From assembly GCA_964388575.1 (NCBI GenBank), contig CAYMAZ010000011.1, positions 1 to 64,000 of the forward strand: DNA of 64,000 bases, written 5' to 3'. The DNA is from CAYMAZ01 sp964388575 (lineage in GTDB: Bacteria; Bacteroidota; Bacteroidia; Bacteroidales; DTU049). The stretch's first letter is position 1. Each line of letters begins with the position of its first letter. Positions 6,937-16,769 of the stretch are shown one piece after another. The notes under the pieces are model-generated. The model was not told where the DNA came from, did not search any database, and worked only from the letters and a program-made list of their open reading frames with translations. Made by a program: the position numbers and the translations under genes.

Positions 6937-9432
6937 TTAAAACATATCATCCTCATTCATTTCATCATCCGAACGTGTTCTTCTTCTTTCAGCCTGTCCA
7001 TTCTTCGCATTCATTTGCCAGGTGATTCCAACAGTGATAACTCTTGATTGCCATTTTCTATTCACATCAAATTTGAAGGTTTCATCCTGCATGGAAACAC
7101 CAAATTTCATGGTGTTAAAGATATCTCTGACATTCAGATTAACAGTGAGTTTATTCTGGATTGCCTGATATCGCAGTCCGGCATTCATAAAATACATTGC
7201 ATTACGTTTGCCCTGCAGCATAACTCTTGGACCACGATACATTGCATTCAACTGAAGATCAAGAGCTTTGGTCAGTTTCATAGTAGAGTTCAGATTTCCG
7301 CTGTAAGAAAAGTCGTCTGCTGTCAAATCTGTATCCAGATTTTCTCCGTTTATCATTGTTCTGAACAAACTCCCGCTTAAATTGAGCTTCCACCACTTAG
7401 TTATGGTTTGATTTACAATGAGTTCCAAGCCAAAAGCATCGGCACTGGCAATATTTTCATAGGTAGCCAAAGACATTGTGTCCTGATATGTAACTCTGAA
7501 ACGGGAAATAAGATCAACTGTTCTTTTATAAAATACACTTGGCATCAGGCTTGTATTCTTCCATATTTTCATATATCCCAACTCCAGTGAATGAATATAT
7601 TCAGGATTGAGATAAGGATTACCCCCCCTCAGGTTCGGTGAGTTTGTATAGTCAATAAAAGGACTTAACGAATGGAAACTTGGTCTGTTTACACGTTTAC
7701 TATATGTAAGCTGTACTTCTTCTCCATCCTTTATCTTTCGGGAAATTGCAGCAGTTGGATATAAACTGTAATAGTCGTTAAGAATGACAGGTTCATTATT
7801 TACCTGTGGTTTTGCCTGCGCATATTCAAAACGCAGACCTGCTGAGTAGCTCCATTGATCATTGAAAGTCTGCGAAAAATTTGCATAAACAGCATAAACA
7901 TCTTCATCAAAAGAAAACACATTACTTCTGAGTGTATCAAACAATAAGTTCTCATAGGACGAATACCCAGAAAAATAAGCATTATCACTTGTCATAGTTC
8001 TGAGAGTTACATGAGTTCCAGTTTCCAGTTTGGCATTTTCGCCAATTGGATGAGTATAATCGATTTTGCCGAGTATGGTTGAGTTGATTGAGTTTGAGTT
8101 TATATCTTCAAGCCATTGATCAACAGAGTCTATTGCAACCCAGTTTTCATTGAAATAACTCCTGCTTTGTTCCGTTAAGCTTTGAAAATTGCCCCAGGAA
8201 TAATTAAGATCAACCTGAAGAAATTGTTTGGGATTGTCAAATTTCAGATTATAATAAAGATTGCTATTCAGCATATTGTGAGAAAATTCAGAGGTGTTAT
8301 CATTTCTGAAATTTCTTAGAAAGCTGAGGGCATAATCTTTTTCTGTATTTGTGTTAAAAGATTCAGAATTTGAGCTTCTGATATTTCCGTTTACTGATAT
8401 TCCAACGGTAGTTCTGGGATTTATAAAATAATCAGCACCAAGCTTAAATGAATGCCCCATTGAACGAGATTCATTTTCAGAAATTTGTTCCTGTAGATAA
8501 ACAGGATAATTTGAGTTATAGCTATATCTGGTAGTCTGACCTTCTCCCTTTCTACGGTCACTTCTCAGATCATAATTTGCATAAAGATTAACTTTCTCCA
8601 GACCATGTGATACAGCAATATTTCCGGAATATCCCAATTTTGAATTTGCGTTGACAGAAGCAATGACAGAAGTATTTTGTTCCTTTCTTTTTTTAAGAAC
8701 GATATTAATAATTCCAGATGTTCCTTCAGGATCATATTTTGCAGAAGGATTTGTAATCAATTCAATTGTAGAAATCATGTCAGCCGGAATCTGATCCAGC
8801 ACAGCTTTTCTGGAACCAGCAAAATTGGCTGGACGTCCGTCTATAAGTATGGTAACATTCTCTGAACCTCTGTAACTTACATTTCCATCCATATCCACAG
8901 TTACAGACGGGACAGTTTCGAGAACATCAATTGCAGTACCGCCTGCAATTGTCACATTGCTCTCAATATTGACGACCTTTCTGTCAAGATTCATTTCAAC
9001 AAATGGTTTTTCACCAACAATTTCAACTGCATTAAGTGAAGCAGATGATAAAGTAATGTGTATTTTTCCCACATCCACAACATCTCCGGACTGCTGTGAA
9101 ACAGTAAAAGGTCCGCATTCTTTGGTGTGATAACCCACAAATGTAACTCTGAGCATATATTTACCTGGTGTGATCTGTGGAATTGAAAACAATCCACGTG
9201 TATTTGTAATTGCCCCACTCACCAGCATTGAGTCTCTCATTCTGAAAGCTGCCACACTTGCAAATTCAAGTGGATGTCCGGAAAGAGAGTCTAGAACATG
9301 CCCTCTGATGGTTTTACTTGCCGGTGAATGATTAGCTTGTTGTTGTTGAGCTGAAAGTGTCAGATTAATTAACAGTAAAAGACAACTGAGTATCAAAGTG
9401 TACGTGAGTTTCATATTTAAGAAAATTTTCAT
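6937..9432 (-). CDS. Outer-membrane TonB-dependent-receptor-like protein (carboxypeptidase-regulatory-like plus plug plus beta-barrel)
   Basis: 831 residues. A signal peptide ends near LTLSAQQQ. A carboxypeptidase-regulatory-like beta-sandwich (about 42-125, IRGHVLDSLSGHPLEFASV) precedes a plug domain (about 135-245, with DVLETVPSVTVDMDGNVSYRG and the ILIDGRPANF motif). The rest is an outer-membrane beta-barrel of the OMP_b-brl_3 type that ends in aromatic-rich strands. There is no SusD partner next to it, so a polysaccharide-utilisation role is not supported, and the ligand is unknown. A second in-frame ATG at 9414 could also be the start. The last residues are a charged tail (RRRTRSDDEMNEDDMF), which is unusual because barrel proteins normally end in an aromatic residue. 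Confidence 0.9.
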   Translation of the reverse strand: MKIFLNMKLTYTLILSCLLLLINLTLSAQQQQANHSPASKTIRGHVLDSLSGHPLEFASVAAFRMRDSMLVSGAITNTRGLFSIPQITPGKYMLRVTFVGYHTKECGPFTVSQQSGDVVDVGKIHITLSSASLNAVEIVGEKPFVEMNLDRKVVNIESNVTIAGGTAIDVLETVPSVTVDMDGNVSYRGSENVTILIDGRPANFAGSRKAVLDQIPADMISTIELITNPSAKYDPEGTSGIINIVLKKRKEQNTSVIASVNANSKLGYSGNIAVSHGLEKVNLYANYDLRSDRRKGEGQTTRYSYNSNYPVYLQEQISENESRSMGHSFKLGADYFINPRTTVGISVNGNIRSSNSESFNTNTEKDYALSFLRNFRNDNTSEFSHNMLNSNLYYNLKFDNPKQFLQVDLNYSWGNFQSLTEQSRSYFNENWVAIDSVDQWLEDINSNSINSTILGKIDYTHPIGENAKLETGTHVTLRTMTSDNAYFSGYSSYENLLFDTLRSNVFSFDEDVYAVYANFSQTFNDQWSYSAGLRFEYAQAKPQVNNEPVILNDYYSLYPTAAISRKIKDGEEVQLTYSKRVNRPSFHSLSPFIDYTNSPNLRGGNPYLNPEYIHSLELGYMKIWKNTSLMPSVFYKRTVDLISRFRVTYQDTMSLATYENIASADAFGLELIVNQTITKWWKLNLSGSLFRTMINGENLDTDLTADDFSYSGNLNSTMKLTKALDLQLNAMYRGPRVMLQGKRNAMYFMNAGLRYQAIQNKLTVNLNVRDIFNTMKFGVSMQDETFKFDVNRKWQSRVITVGITWQMNAKNGQAERRRTRSDDEMNEDDMF

Positions 9433-9517
9433 ATTGTTATAATGTACCCATTAGACAGAAAACAACAATAAAACTTGCGAAAAATGTGAAATATTTTAAA
9501 AAAATATGTTTTGGATG

Positions 9518-10270
9518 TTAGTGACACTTGCAATCAGGGTGTATACCCAATACATAGTTATTAATAACTTCAAGTTGTTGTGCGGTTTCAGCCCCGGCAA
9601 AACCTTTCAGATCATTATAAGTCACAGTTTTAATATAATCTTCTGTGAACCGACATGCAAGAGGAAGATAAGACCAATGCCATGGTTCATCTTCATAACC
9701 AGTTAATCGTTCAATTCCTTTCATTTTATATGGCTGACAAAAACCAAAACGAGCTGCATTATCTTTCAGCCACTGATATTCCTTCACTCCTTTACCTTTC
9801 TGGAAATATTCCGGAGATACGCTGTTTATGTCAATATCAGTTCCCCAGTGATGCCTTGATGTTCCGGGCATAGACGAATAGGTCAGGATTTTTTCAGCAC
9901 GCATCACTGGATCAGCACATGTTTTGCTTAAATTACTTCCTTCAACAAGAGTAACGCCCTTCCATTTATTCTCCCATATTTGTTTTTGTCTATCAAAACT
10001 GCGGGTTGCGGAAACGATATACAACCTCACACCATCTTTCATTGCAGCTTCATGCATCTTCTTAAATGCATCAAAGGTTTCATTGTGCAGATACATGCCC
10101 TGTTTAAATGTATAGGGTGTTTTTGCTTCGGTATAATCAGGTTGTTGAGCAGGATCAAACTGTCCAAGCAGAATTTTTTTTTCTGTTTGTTTCATAACTG
10201 TATCATCATTGTGAAATGAAAATCCGTTTAAAAATATCAAAAAAAAGAAAGGGTATAAAATCGTATTCAT
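9518..10270 (-). CDS. M15 family D-alanyl-D-alanine carboxypeptidase (VanY-like)
   Basis: 250 residues with an N-terminal hydrophobic segment (about 3-18) that acts as signal peptide or anchor. The zinc site of M15B peptidases is visible: SRHHWGTDID (H140, D147) and EPWHWSYLP (H198). Such enzymes trim the terminal D-Ala of peptidoglycan stem peptides in the periplasm. It is a single-domain form without extra cell-wall-binding modules. The ATG overlaps the TGA of the upstream transketolase subunit by four bases (ATGA), so the two are translationally coupled, which is odd for a central-carbon and a cell-wall enzyme. The substrate is inferred from the family. Confidence 0.88.
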   Translation of the reverse strand: MNTILYPFFFLIFLNGFSFHNDDTVMKQTEKKILLGQFDPAQQPDYTEAKTPYTFKQGMYLHNETFDAFKKMHEAAMKDGVRLYIVSATRSFDRQKQIWENKWKGVTLVEGSNLSKTCADPVMRAEKILTYSSMPGTSRHHWGTDIDINSVSPEYFQKGKGVKEYQWLKDNAARFGFCQPYKMKGIERLTGYEDEPWHWSYLPLACRFTEDYIKTVTYNDLKGFAGAETAQQLEVINNYVLGIHPDCKCH

Positions 10271-11223
10271 TTTCTGTTCATTACTTTAAATGCTGCATGA
10301 TATATGGATTTCGGGTCAAGTTTATATTTTTCCATAAGTTCTTCAGGCCTTCCGGATTCACCAAACGTATCATGCACACCAATAAATTCAACCGGAACAG
10401 GTTTGTTTACAGATAACAACTCTGAGACAGCTGATCCCAGGCCACCTGCGATCTGATGTTCTTCACAGGTCACAACGGCCCTGCAATGTTCAGCAGCATT
10501 CAATATCAATTCATTGTCAAGTGGTTTGATTGTGTGTATGTTGATAACCATGGCATCAATATCTTTCTTCTTCAGGAGCCTCGATGCATGAAGGGCATTC
10601 CATGTTAAATGTCCTGTTGCAATAATACACACATCTGATCCTGAATTAAGTATCTGACCTTTTCCAATTTCGAAAATCTGTTCTTCTGATGAAAAATCGG
10701 GCACAGCTTCACGACCATATCTGATATAACAAGGCCCTTTAATCTGTTCAACTGCTGCAATAACTGCTTTTTCTGTTTGTGTTGCATCACATGGAGACAA
10801 AACTGTCATATTGGGCAGCACCCTCATCACAGCAATATCTTCAAGAGCCTGATGTGTTGCGCCGTCAGGACCAACGGAAACGCCAGCATGAGCCCCTCCG
10901 ATAATGACGTGCAGTTTGTTATAACACACTGAAATTCTAATCTGGTCTGCACAACGAAAAGCTGAGAAAACCCCGTAGGTGGAAAAAACCGGAATTTTAC
11001 CCATCAGAGCAAGACCTGAGGCCACTCCCACTGCATTTTGTTCAGCTATACCCAGAGAAATGAAACGTCCTGGAAAGTGTTCGGCAAATATATCCATTCC
11101 GACTGATGCAGTGATGTCTGTTCCAAGACACACTATATTCCTGTGTTCCAAACCGGCATGATGTAATCCTTTGGCAAATCCAGTTCTTGTGGGTAAGATG
11201 GATCTGTACTGATCAGTTTCCAT
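10267..11223 (-). CDS. Transketolase, C-terminal (pyrimidine-binding plus C) subunit
   Basis: 318 residues from the ATG at 11223. The frame is open upstream, but the N-terminal subunit gene ends at 11213, and this ATG gives a tight 11-base overlap. Together with the next gene it forms a split transketolase, a thiamine-diphosphate enzyme that moves two-carbon ketol units in the non-oxidative pentose phosphate pathway. The Pyr domain has FAEHFPGRFISLGIAEQNAVGVASGLAL, with the Glu that activates ThDP in GIAEQN, and AHAGVSVGPDGATHQALED. The C-terminal domain has CEEHQIAGGLGSAVSE. A role in another ketol transfer (DXS-like) is less likely because of the split and the overall motif pattern. Confidence 0.92.
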   Translation of the reverse strand: METDQYRSILPTRTGFAKGLHHAGLEHRNIVCLGTDITASVGMDIFAEHFPGRFISLGIAEQNAVGVASGLALMGKIPVFSTYGVFSAFRCADQIRISVCYNKLHVIIGGAHAGVSVGPDGATHQALEDIAVMRVLPNMTVLSPCDATQTEKAVIAAVEQIKGPCYIRYGREAVPDFSSEEQIFEIGKGQILNSGSDVCIIATGHLTWNALHASRLLKKKDIDAMVINIHTIKPLDNELILNAAEHCRAVVTCEEHQIAGGLGSAVSELLSVNKPVPVEFIGVHDTFGESGRPEELMEKYKLDPKSIYHAAFKVMNRK

Positions 11224-12055
11224 TGTAATTCTTTTCAAGTTCTTCAATAAATAATATTGATTCAGCCGGCGATGGTGCTTTTCCGTGCCAGAGATGATTT
11301 CCCTCTATTGATGGCACACCCTTGCCCATTTTGGTACTGGCAATGATAACACTGGGGTTTTCTGTCAAAGTTTTACATCGGGCAAATAACTCAAGCATTT
11401 GACCGATATCATGTCCATCACAATCATAACACTCCCAGCCAAATGATTTCCATTTTTCTGATAGTGGTTCAAGCGCCATAACTTCTTCTGTTTCTCCGTC
11501 AATTTGTTTATAATTTCTGTCAACAACCGCAATCAGATTTCCAAGTTGATGAAATGAAGCAGCCATAGCAGCTTCCCACACACTTCCTTCCTGCAATTCT
11601 CCGTCTCCCAATATTGTATATATAAAAAAATTTTTCTTGTCCATTTTTGCTGCAAGAGCCATGCCAACAGATACCGAAAGGCCTTGTCCCAGACTTCCAG
11701 ATGATATCTCAATTCCCGGAAGACCGTGATCCTTTGCGGGATGACCCTGTAACCTTGACCCAAGTTTTCTTAGTGTCATTAATTCGGAAGTTTCAAAATA
11801 TCCTGCATGAGCAAGTGAAGCATATAATACGGGAGCAACATGACCAATTGATAATATCAGTCTGTCACGATACTCCCATTCAGGTTCATTTGGTTTATGG
11901 TTCAGAACATTGAAATACAAAACAGAAAAAATATCAGCCAGGCCGAGTGAGCCCCCCAGATGTCCTGAACCAGCCTCTGAAAGGGCAAGAATGACATTCT
12001 TCCGAATTTCAAACGCAATATGTTCAAGTTGTTCAACTGATGAGATCTTACTCAT
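11213..12055 (-). CDS. Transketolase, N-terminal (ThDP-diphosphate-binding) subunit
   Basis: 280 residues. The ThDP PP-domain is clear: GSGHLGGSLGLADIFSVLYF near the N-terminus, HPAKDHGLPGIEISSGSLGQGLSVSVGMALAAK, and the ThDP motif GDGELQEGSVWEAAMAA followed by NLIAVVDRN. It supplies the diphosphate and Mg2+ site, and the downstream overlapping gene supplies the pyrimidine site, so the active enzyme must be a heteromer. Split transketolases are known in many Bacteroidetes, archaea and Firmicutes. It heads the operon N-subunit, C-subunit, VanY-like peptidase. Confidence 0.93.
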   Translation of the reverse strand: MSKISSVEQLEHIAFEIRKNVILALSEAGSGHLGGSLGLADIFSVLYFNVLNHKPNEPEWEYRDRLILSIGHVAPVLYASLAHAGYFETSELMTLRKLGSRLQGHPAKDHGLPGIEISSGSLGQGLSVSVGMALAAKMDKKNFFIYTILGDGELQEGSVWEAAMAASFHQLGNLIAVVDRNYKQIDGETEEVMALEPLSEKWKSFGWECYDCDGHDIGQMLELFARCKTLTENPSVIIASTKMGKGVPSIEGNHLWHGKAPSPAESILFIEELEKNYNGN

Positions 12056-12317
12056 TACTACTTTTTAATTGATAAAATTACACATTTTTTTCTCACGACT
12101 AAAACTGCTTTCCTGACCAAAAGTTCTAAAGCAACACTCTGAAACTCAAAAATTGATATTTCAATAGTTATAACAGGCTTTGAAAATGCAATTCAAAATT
12201 GTCCAGCAAGTAAATTTTGTCCAATTTTTTAACGCTCTCCATTAACTGTCATTCATGATTAAGATGAGTTGTACGGAGCTCCAAAAGAAAAAAATCACAT
12301 TAATGGAGTATTTTTTT

Positions 12318-12325
12318 TAATTTTG
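12318..12325 (+). promoter_or_regulatory. Candidate -7 box for the polysaccharide operon
   Basis: TAATTTTG at 12318-12325 matches TAnnTTTG. A start of transcription about 7 bases later would leave almost no leader for the ATG at 12338 and would favour the second ATG at 12350. No clear -33 TTTG is present. Confidence 0.45.
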
Positions 12326-12337
12326 GCACTTCAATAA

Positions 12338-13378
12338 ATGATCAATCATATGACACCACAAAAGAACCAGGATTCAGCATCTCAGCTTTTCAATTCGGTA
12401 ACTATTCTGTATTTTTTATGGAGATGGAGAAAGTTATTAATCATCATTACATTTTCAAGTGCAATAATTTCTGCTGCTGTTTCACTGATGATCACTCCGA
12501 AATTTCAATCCAAGGTCATCATGTTTCCCACATCAACAAATTCAATTTCTAAGGCACTTATTGCAGATAATTATGGAGATAAGAAAGACATCATGGAACT
12601 TGGGGAGGAAGAGCAGGCTGAACAATTGCTTCAAGTTCTTCATTCTAGTCTGATCAGAGACAAAGTTGTTGAAAAGTTTGATTTATACACCCATTATAAA
12701 ATTGACCCAAAGTCAAAATACAGACAAACAAAACTTATACAACAATATAACAGCAATATTAAATTTACAAGAACAAAATACATGGCTGTTGAGATTTCTG
12801 TTATGGACAAAGATCCTCAAATGGCTGCTGATATTGCAAACACAATTTCTTCATTGCTTGATTCAGTCATGAGTGACATGCAAAAGGAACGTTCAATAAA
12901 AGCTTTTCAGATTGTAGAACAAACTTATTCAAAACTGAACAATGATATCAATAAAATGGAAGATTCGCTGGCCTGGCTCAGATCAAAAGGGGTATTTGAT
13001 TATGAATCCCAATCAGAGCGTATTTTTGAAACTCTTTCGAAAGAAGTTGCAAGGGGAAATACTCCGGGGATAAAAGCATTACAGTCAGAACTGGATACTC
13101 TTGCAAAATATGGCGGAGCTTATGTTTCACTGCGTGATGCTCTTGAACATGAAAAAAAACAACTCGTGACAATCAAGTTGAAATATGAAGAGGCAAAAAT
13201 TGATGCTGAAGAATTTATTCCGCATAAATTTATCGTTGACAGAGCCTATAAGGCTGAAAAAAAATCATATCCTGTTCGATGGCTAATTGTAATTGTATCA
13301 ACATTCTCTACGTTCTTTCTTGCACTTATTGGTATCATTATTTTTGAGAATATTAAAAAATTCAGGAGTCTGGAATAA
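12338..13378 (+). CDS. Wzz/chain-length-determinant family protein (copy 1)
   Basis: 346 residues with the Wzz topology: a membrane helix at about 33-53, a periplasmic region rich in coiled-coil heptads (about 150-290), and a second helix near the C-terminus (about 318-340, WLIVIVSTFSTFFLALIGIIIF). The usual proline-rich segment before the second helix is weak here. Such proteins set the length of O-antigen or other exported polysaccharide. An ATG at 12350 is an equally possible start. No cytoplasmic tyrosine-kinase domain follows, so this is not a Wzc type. A paralogue begins 9 bases downstream and an O-antigen ligase after that, making a short surface-polysaccharide operon without visible glycosyltransferases. 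Confidence 0.85.
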   Translation: MINHMTPQKNQDSASQLFNSVTILYFLWRWRKLLIIITFSSAIISAAVSLMITPKFQSKVIMFPTSTNSISKALIADNYGDKKDIMELGEEEQAEQLLQVLHSSLIRDKVVEKFDLYTHYKIDPKSKYRQTKLIQQYNSNIKFTRTKYMAVEISVMDKDPQMAADIANTISSLLDSVMSDMQKERSIKAFQIVEQTYSKLNNDINKMEDSLAWLRSKGVFDYESQSERIFETLSKEVARGNTPGIKALQSELDTLAKYGGAYVSLRDALEHEKKQLVTIKLKYEEAKIDAEEFIPHKFIVDRAYKAEKKSYPVRWLIVIVSTFSTFFLALIGIIIFENIKKFRSLE

Positions 13379-13387
13379 TTCTTAAAT

Positions 13388-14320
13388 ATGGCTAAATCAG
13401 GAGAGAATTTTTTGAGTATCATATTCAGGTGGAAAAAAACACTGCTTATTGTTTTTATAATCAGTGTCTTAATTTCAATTGTATTTTCAGGAAACAAATT
13501 TATTAAGCCACTCTACAGGTCAACTGCTATCATCTACCCGATCAATATGTTCAGCTATTCTGAGGAATCAGAAACAGAGCAAATGTTACAACTTTTAACT
13601 TCCAGGGACCTCTCCTTTGAAGTTATTGATTCTCTTGACTTATACTCTCATTACAACATTCAAAAAGGTGCTCTTTATACCAATGAAAAAGTTTTGAAGA
13701 AATTTGATAACCGCGTATCAATCAAACGAACACCCTATGATGCTGTGAAAATTGATGTTTACGACAGGTCACCTGAAGTAGCCTATCAAATTGCTGATTT
13801 GATCATTCACACATTCAATAAATTCTCACTGGAACTGATGAGAAAAAAGGCCCGTGATGTGCTTGAAATTAAGGAAAAACTGTATACTGACAAATTAGTT
13901 GAGGTGGATTCACTGAAATTGATGGTTGATTCACTTATCAGAAATTCAGGACTTGCAGAATACAACATACTGAGGGAATCTATGCGCGGTAATTTCCAGT
14001 ATTTGCATAAAAAGGGAAATCCAAATTATTCAGACAATGCATTTTCCGAGAAGACTCTTGATCTGTTTTACTACCAACGCATCCTTGAAAATGAACTTTC
14101 TATCCTTATAAAATATAAAAATGATTATGAAATCGCATTATCAGATGTCAGCAAGACCCTTATTTTCACAGATGTGATTTCTGCTCCGGCTGTTTCACAT
14201 AAAAAAGCACATCCAACCAGAATTATAATAATTTTATCCAGTATTTTCACTATACTATTTCTAGCTCTGGCAATAATTTTATTTTTCGAAAGACCCGAAT
14301 CTGACCCAACGAAATTATGA
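13388..14320 (+). CDS. Wzz/chain-length-determinant family protein (copy 2)
   Basis: 310 residues, the second Wzz-like protein in tandem. There is an N-terminal helix at about 17-34, a periplasmic domain with repeated charged helices, and a C-terminal helix at about 277-300 followed by FFERPES. It shares the pattern 'EQMLQLLTSRDL...SLDLYSHYNI' with its upstream neighbour ('EQLLQVLHSSLI...KFDLYTHYKI'). This points to an old duplication or two subunits of one hetero-oligomer. The last four bases overlap the next gene (ATGA), so translation is probably coupled to the ligase. Confidence 0.83.
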   Translation: MAKSGENFLSIIFRWKKTLLIVFIISVLISIVFSGNKFIKPLYRSTAIIYPINMFSYSEESETEQMLQLLTSRDLSFEVIDSLDLYSHYNIQKGALYTNEKVLKKFDNRVSIKRTPYDAVKIDVYDRSPEVAYQIADLIIHTFNKFSLELMRKKARDVLEIKEKLYTDKLVEVDSLKLMVDSLIRNSGLAEYNILRESMRGNFQYLHKKGNPNYSDNAFSEKTLDLFYYQRILENELSILIKYKNDYEIALSDVSKTLIFTDVISAPAVSHKKAHPTRIIIILSSIFTILFLALAIILFFERPESDPTKL

Positions 14321-15798
14321 AATTCAAAATCTTTAATTATCCGTTGAGTGACAAAACAATACAGATCATTATCGTTGTATTGAGTTTTTTATTTCTAGCC
14401 ATAAATATTACACTTATTGCAAATCGTGAGTTTTATTATTTTGCAATCATTCCTTTCTTACTCATTCTGGCATATTTTTATTTTACTTCACTTGATCTTG
14501 TATTTTTCTTTACTATTTTTCTTACACCGTTGTCTTTTACGATTGTTGCTGAAGATTTTAATCTTGGAATCAGCCTTCCGGCAGAACCACTTCTCTTTGG
14601 GATTATGATCTTTTTTATTTTCAAATTACTTTATCAGAAATTACTCACAAGAAGTATTCTGATACACCCTGTGAGTATGTTTATTTTCATTCAGGTGATC
14701 TGGATGTTTATCTCAACCTTAACAAGTCAGATTCCCTTTGTTTCATATAAATATTTGCTGATGCAACTATGGTTCATTATTCCCGTTTATTTTTTTGGTC
14801 AGCTCATTTTTTCAGATAAAAAGAAAATATATCAATTTTTTATTTTACTGGTCATCTCCATTTCCATCACAGTAATCTATACAACCGTACATCATGCGTT
14901 GAATGATTTCGGAGATAAGGCGGGGAATTGGGTAATGCAACCATTTTTCAACGACCACACTGCTTATGGTGCTGTTCTGGCAATGATATTTCCTGTTATT
15001 TTTGGAATGGCCTTCCGTAGTACGCTTGGAAGATTCACGAGAATATATCTGTTTATTGCTTCAATGTTACTATTATTGGGAATATTTTTATCTTTCAGCA
15101 GAGCAACCTGGCTGAGCCTGATTCTTGCGCTCGCATTTTATTTGGTTCTGGAATTTAAAATTAAATTCAGATGGATTTTCCTGTCTGTAATCTTCATTGC
15201 TGGTTTATTTTTCCTTAACTACAATAGCATCATGATGCGACTTGAAAAAAACCGTCAGGATTCTTCAGCTCACTTCGTAGAACATGTTCAGTCCATTTCA
15301 AACATCAAAACTGACGCATCAAATCTGGAGCGAATCAACAGGTGGAAAGCTGCCATGCGCATGTTTGAAGAATATCCATTTTTCGGAACCGGACCAGGAA
15401 CGTATCAGTTTCTGTATGCGCCCTATCAGAAGGCAAAAGACCGAACCATTATAAGTACCAATGCCGGAAATATGGGCAATGCACACAGTGAATATATTAC
15501 TCCACTGGTAGAAAGGGGGGTGTTTGGTCTTGTGTTTTTCCTTTGCATCATCATCTCTGTATACATTACTGGAATAAAGACTTACAAGCGAATCAAAGAC
15601 AAGGAGTTGAAGATGATTATTGCAGTTATCTTAACGGGAATGTTTTCCTATCTGATGCATGGTTTTATGAACAATTTCCTTGATACTGAAAAAGCCTCTG
15701 TAATATTTTGGGGATTCATTGCAATCATCGTCAAATTATCAATTGACTCAAAAAAGGAAGAATCAATTCATGAAAATAATCAGGCTCTGCCTGATTGA
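14317..15798 (+). CDS. O-antigen ligase / polymerase family membrane protein
   Basis: 493 residues with about ten to twelve hydrophobic helices and one large extracytoplasmic loop at about 310-395. The loop contains the Wzy_C signature region (ERINRWKAAMRMFEEYPFFGTGPGTYQF, then NAHSEYITPLVERGVFG). Proteins of this family either join O-antigen to lipid A-core (WaaL) or polymerise repeat units (Wzy); sequence alone does not separate these. Coupling to two Wzz-like genes slightly favours a polymerase or ligase acting with chain-length control. It ends 8 bases before the convergent lpxD-like gene. Confidence 0.87.
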   Translation: MKFKIFNYPLSDKTIQIIIVVLSFLFLAINITLIANREFYYFAIIPFLLILAYFYFTSLDLVFFFTIFLTPLSFTIVAEDFNLGISLPAEPLLFGIMIFFIFKLLYQKLLTRSILIHPVSMFIFIQVIWMFISTLTSQIPFVSYKYLLMQLWFIIPVYFFGQLIFSDKKKIYQFFILLVISISITVIYTTVHHALNDFGDKAGNWVMQPFFNDHTAYGAVLAMIFPVIFGMAFRSTLGRFTRIYLFIASMLLLLGIFLSFSRATWLSLILALAFYLVLEFKIKFRWIFLSVIFIAGLFFLNYNSIMMRLEKNRQDSSAHFVEHVQSISNIKTDASNLERINRWKAAMRMFEEYPFFGTGPGTYQFLYAPYQKAKDRTIISTNAGNMGNAHSEYITPLVERGVFGLVFFLCIIISVYITGIKTYKRIKDKELKMIIAVILTGMFSYLMHGFMNNFLDTEKASVIFWGFIAIIVKLSIDSKKEESIHENNQALPD

Positions 15799-15806
15799 AA
15801 TTGATA

Positions 15807-16757
15807 TTAAAGCTTACTGAGTTTTTCAAGTTTATCCACCAACTCCGGCAGACGTTTCATTAAAGCAATTTCTTTCATTTTATCAACTGCTTCACGCACC
15901 GGGCTTCCAAAATAAGTTTTACCACCTTCTATTGATTTGGCAACACCACTCTGACCCAATACAACGGCACCCTTGCCGATAGTCAGATCCTTCTGCACGC
16001 CAACCTGGCCCCAAAGGATCACATCATCCTCGAGATTGACAACACCTGCAATCCCAACCTGTGAGGAAATCAGACAATTTTTTCCGATAACTGTATCATG
16101 TCCAACCTGAATATGATTATCCAGTTTTGATCCCCATCCAATGATTGTGTCACTGCTAACACCCCGGTCAATCGTACAACATGAACCGATTTCAACATAA
16201 TCTTCAATAACTACACGTCCACATCCTTCAAGTTTATCATAACGGTCAGGACGACGCTTAAAATAAAACGCCTCACCACCGATTACTGAATTGGAATTTA
16301 TGATTACATTATCTCCGATGACTGAATAATCATTGATACTTACATGTGAATGAATGATACAGTTTTTGCCGATCTTCACGTGATTGCCGACAAAGACAAA
16401 AGGTTGAATAACTGTTCCTTCTCCAATTTCAGCTGTTGCAGCGATCTCAGCAGTTGCAGGAATGAACGGACTGAAATGTTTCACAAGTTTAACATAGTCA
16501 CGAAAGGGATCGTCTGAAAATATCAATGCTTTGCCTGCAGGGCATTCCACATCACGCTGATTAATAATGATTGTTGTTGCTCTGGATTCAAGGGCAGTCT
16601 TATAATATTTGTAATGATCAACAAATGTGATATCTCCGGGTTCAACGCGGTGAATTTCATTGATTCCTGAAATAATATGATTTTCTGCTCCGATAAAATC
16701 ATCTATGCCTATAATAGCTGCTATTTCTTTTAAAGTATGCTCCTTTTTCAATCGCAT
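15807..16757 (-). CDS. UDP-3-O-(3-hydroxyacyl)glucosamine N-acyltransferase-like protein (LpxD paralogue)
   Basis: 316 residues. An N-terminal LpxD-type uridine-binding domain (about 1-100) is followed by a left-handed beta-helix of hexapeptide repeats (about 104-285). The candidate catalytic His lies in HIQVGHDTVIGKN, and GGEAFYFKRRPD sits where LpxD binds its substrates. LpxD adds the N-linked 3-hydroxyacyl chain in lipid A synthesis. Bacteroidetes often carry two LpxD-like genes: one with lpxC-fabZ and one next to efp. This is the efp-linked one, 12 bases downstream of efp, and its exact role may differ from canonical LpxD. Confidence 0.85.
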   Translation of the reverse strand: MRLKKEHTLKEIAAIIGIDDFIGAENHIISGINEIHRVEPGDITFVDHYKYYKTALESRATTIIINQRDVECPAGKALIFSDDPFRDYVKLVKHFSPFIPATAEIAATAEIGEGTVIQPFVFVGNHVKIGKNCIIHSHVSINDYSVIGDNVIINSNSVIGGEAFYFKRRPDRYDKLEGCGRVVIEDYVEIGSCCTIDRGVSSDTIIGWGSKLDNHIQVGHDTVIGKNCLISSQVGIAGVVNLEDDVILWGQVGVQKDLTIGKGAVVLGQSGVAKSIEGGKTYFGSPVREAVDKMKEIALMKRLPELVDKLEKLSKL

Positions 16758-16769
16758 GTGGAAATGTTA

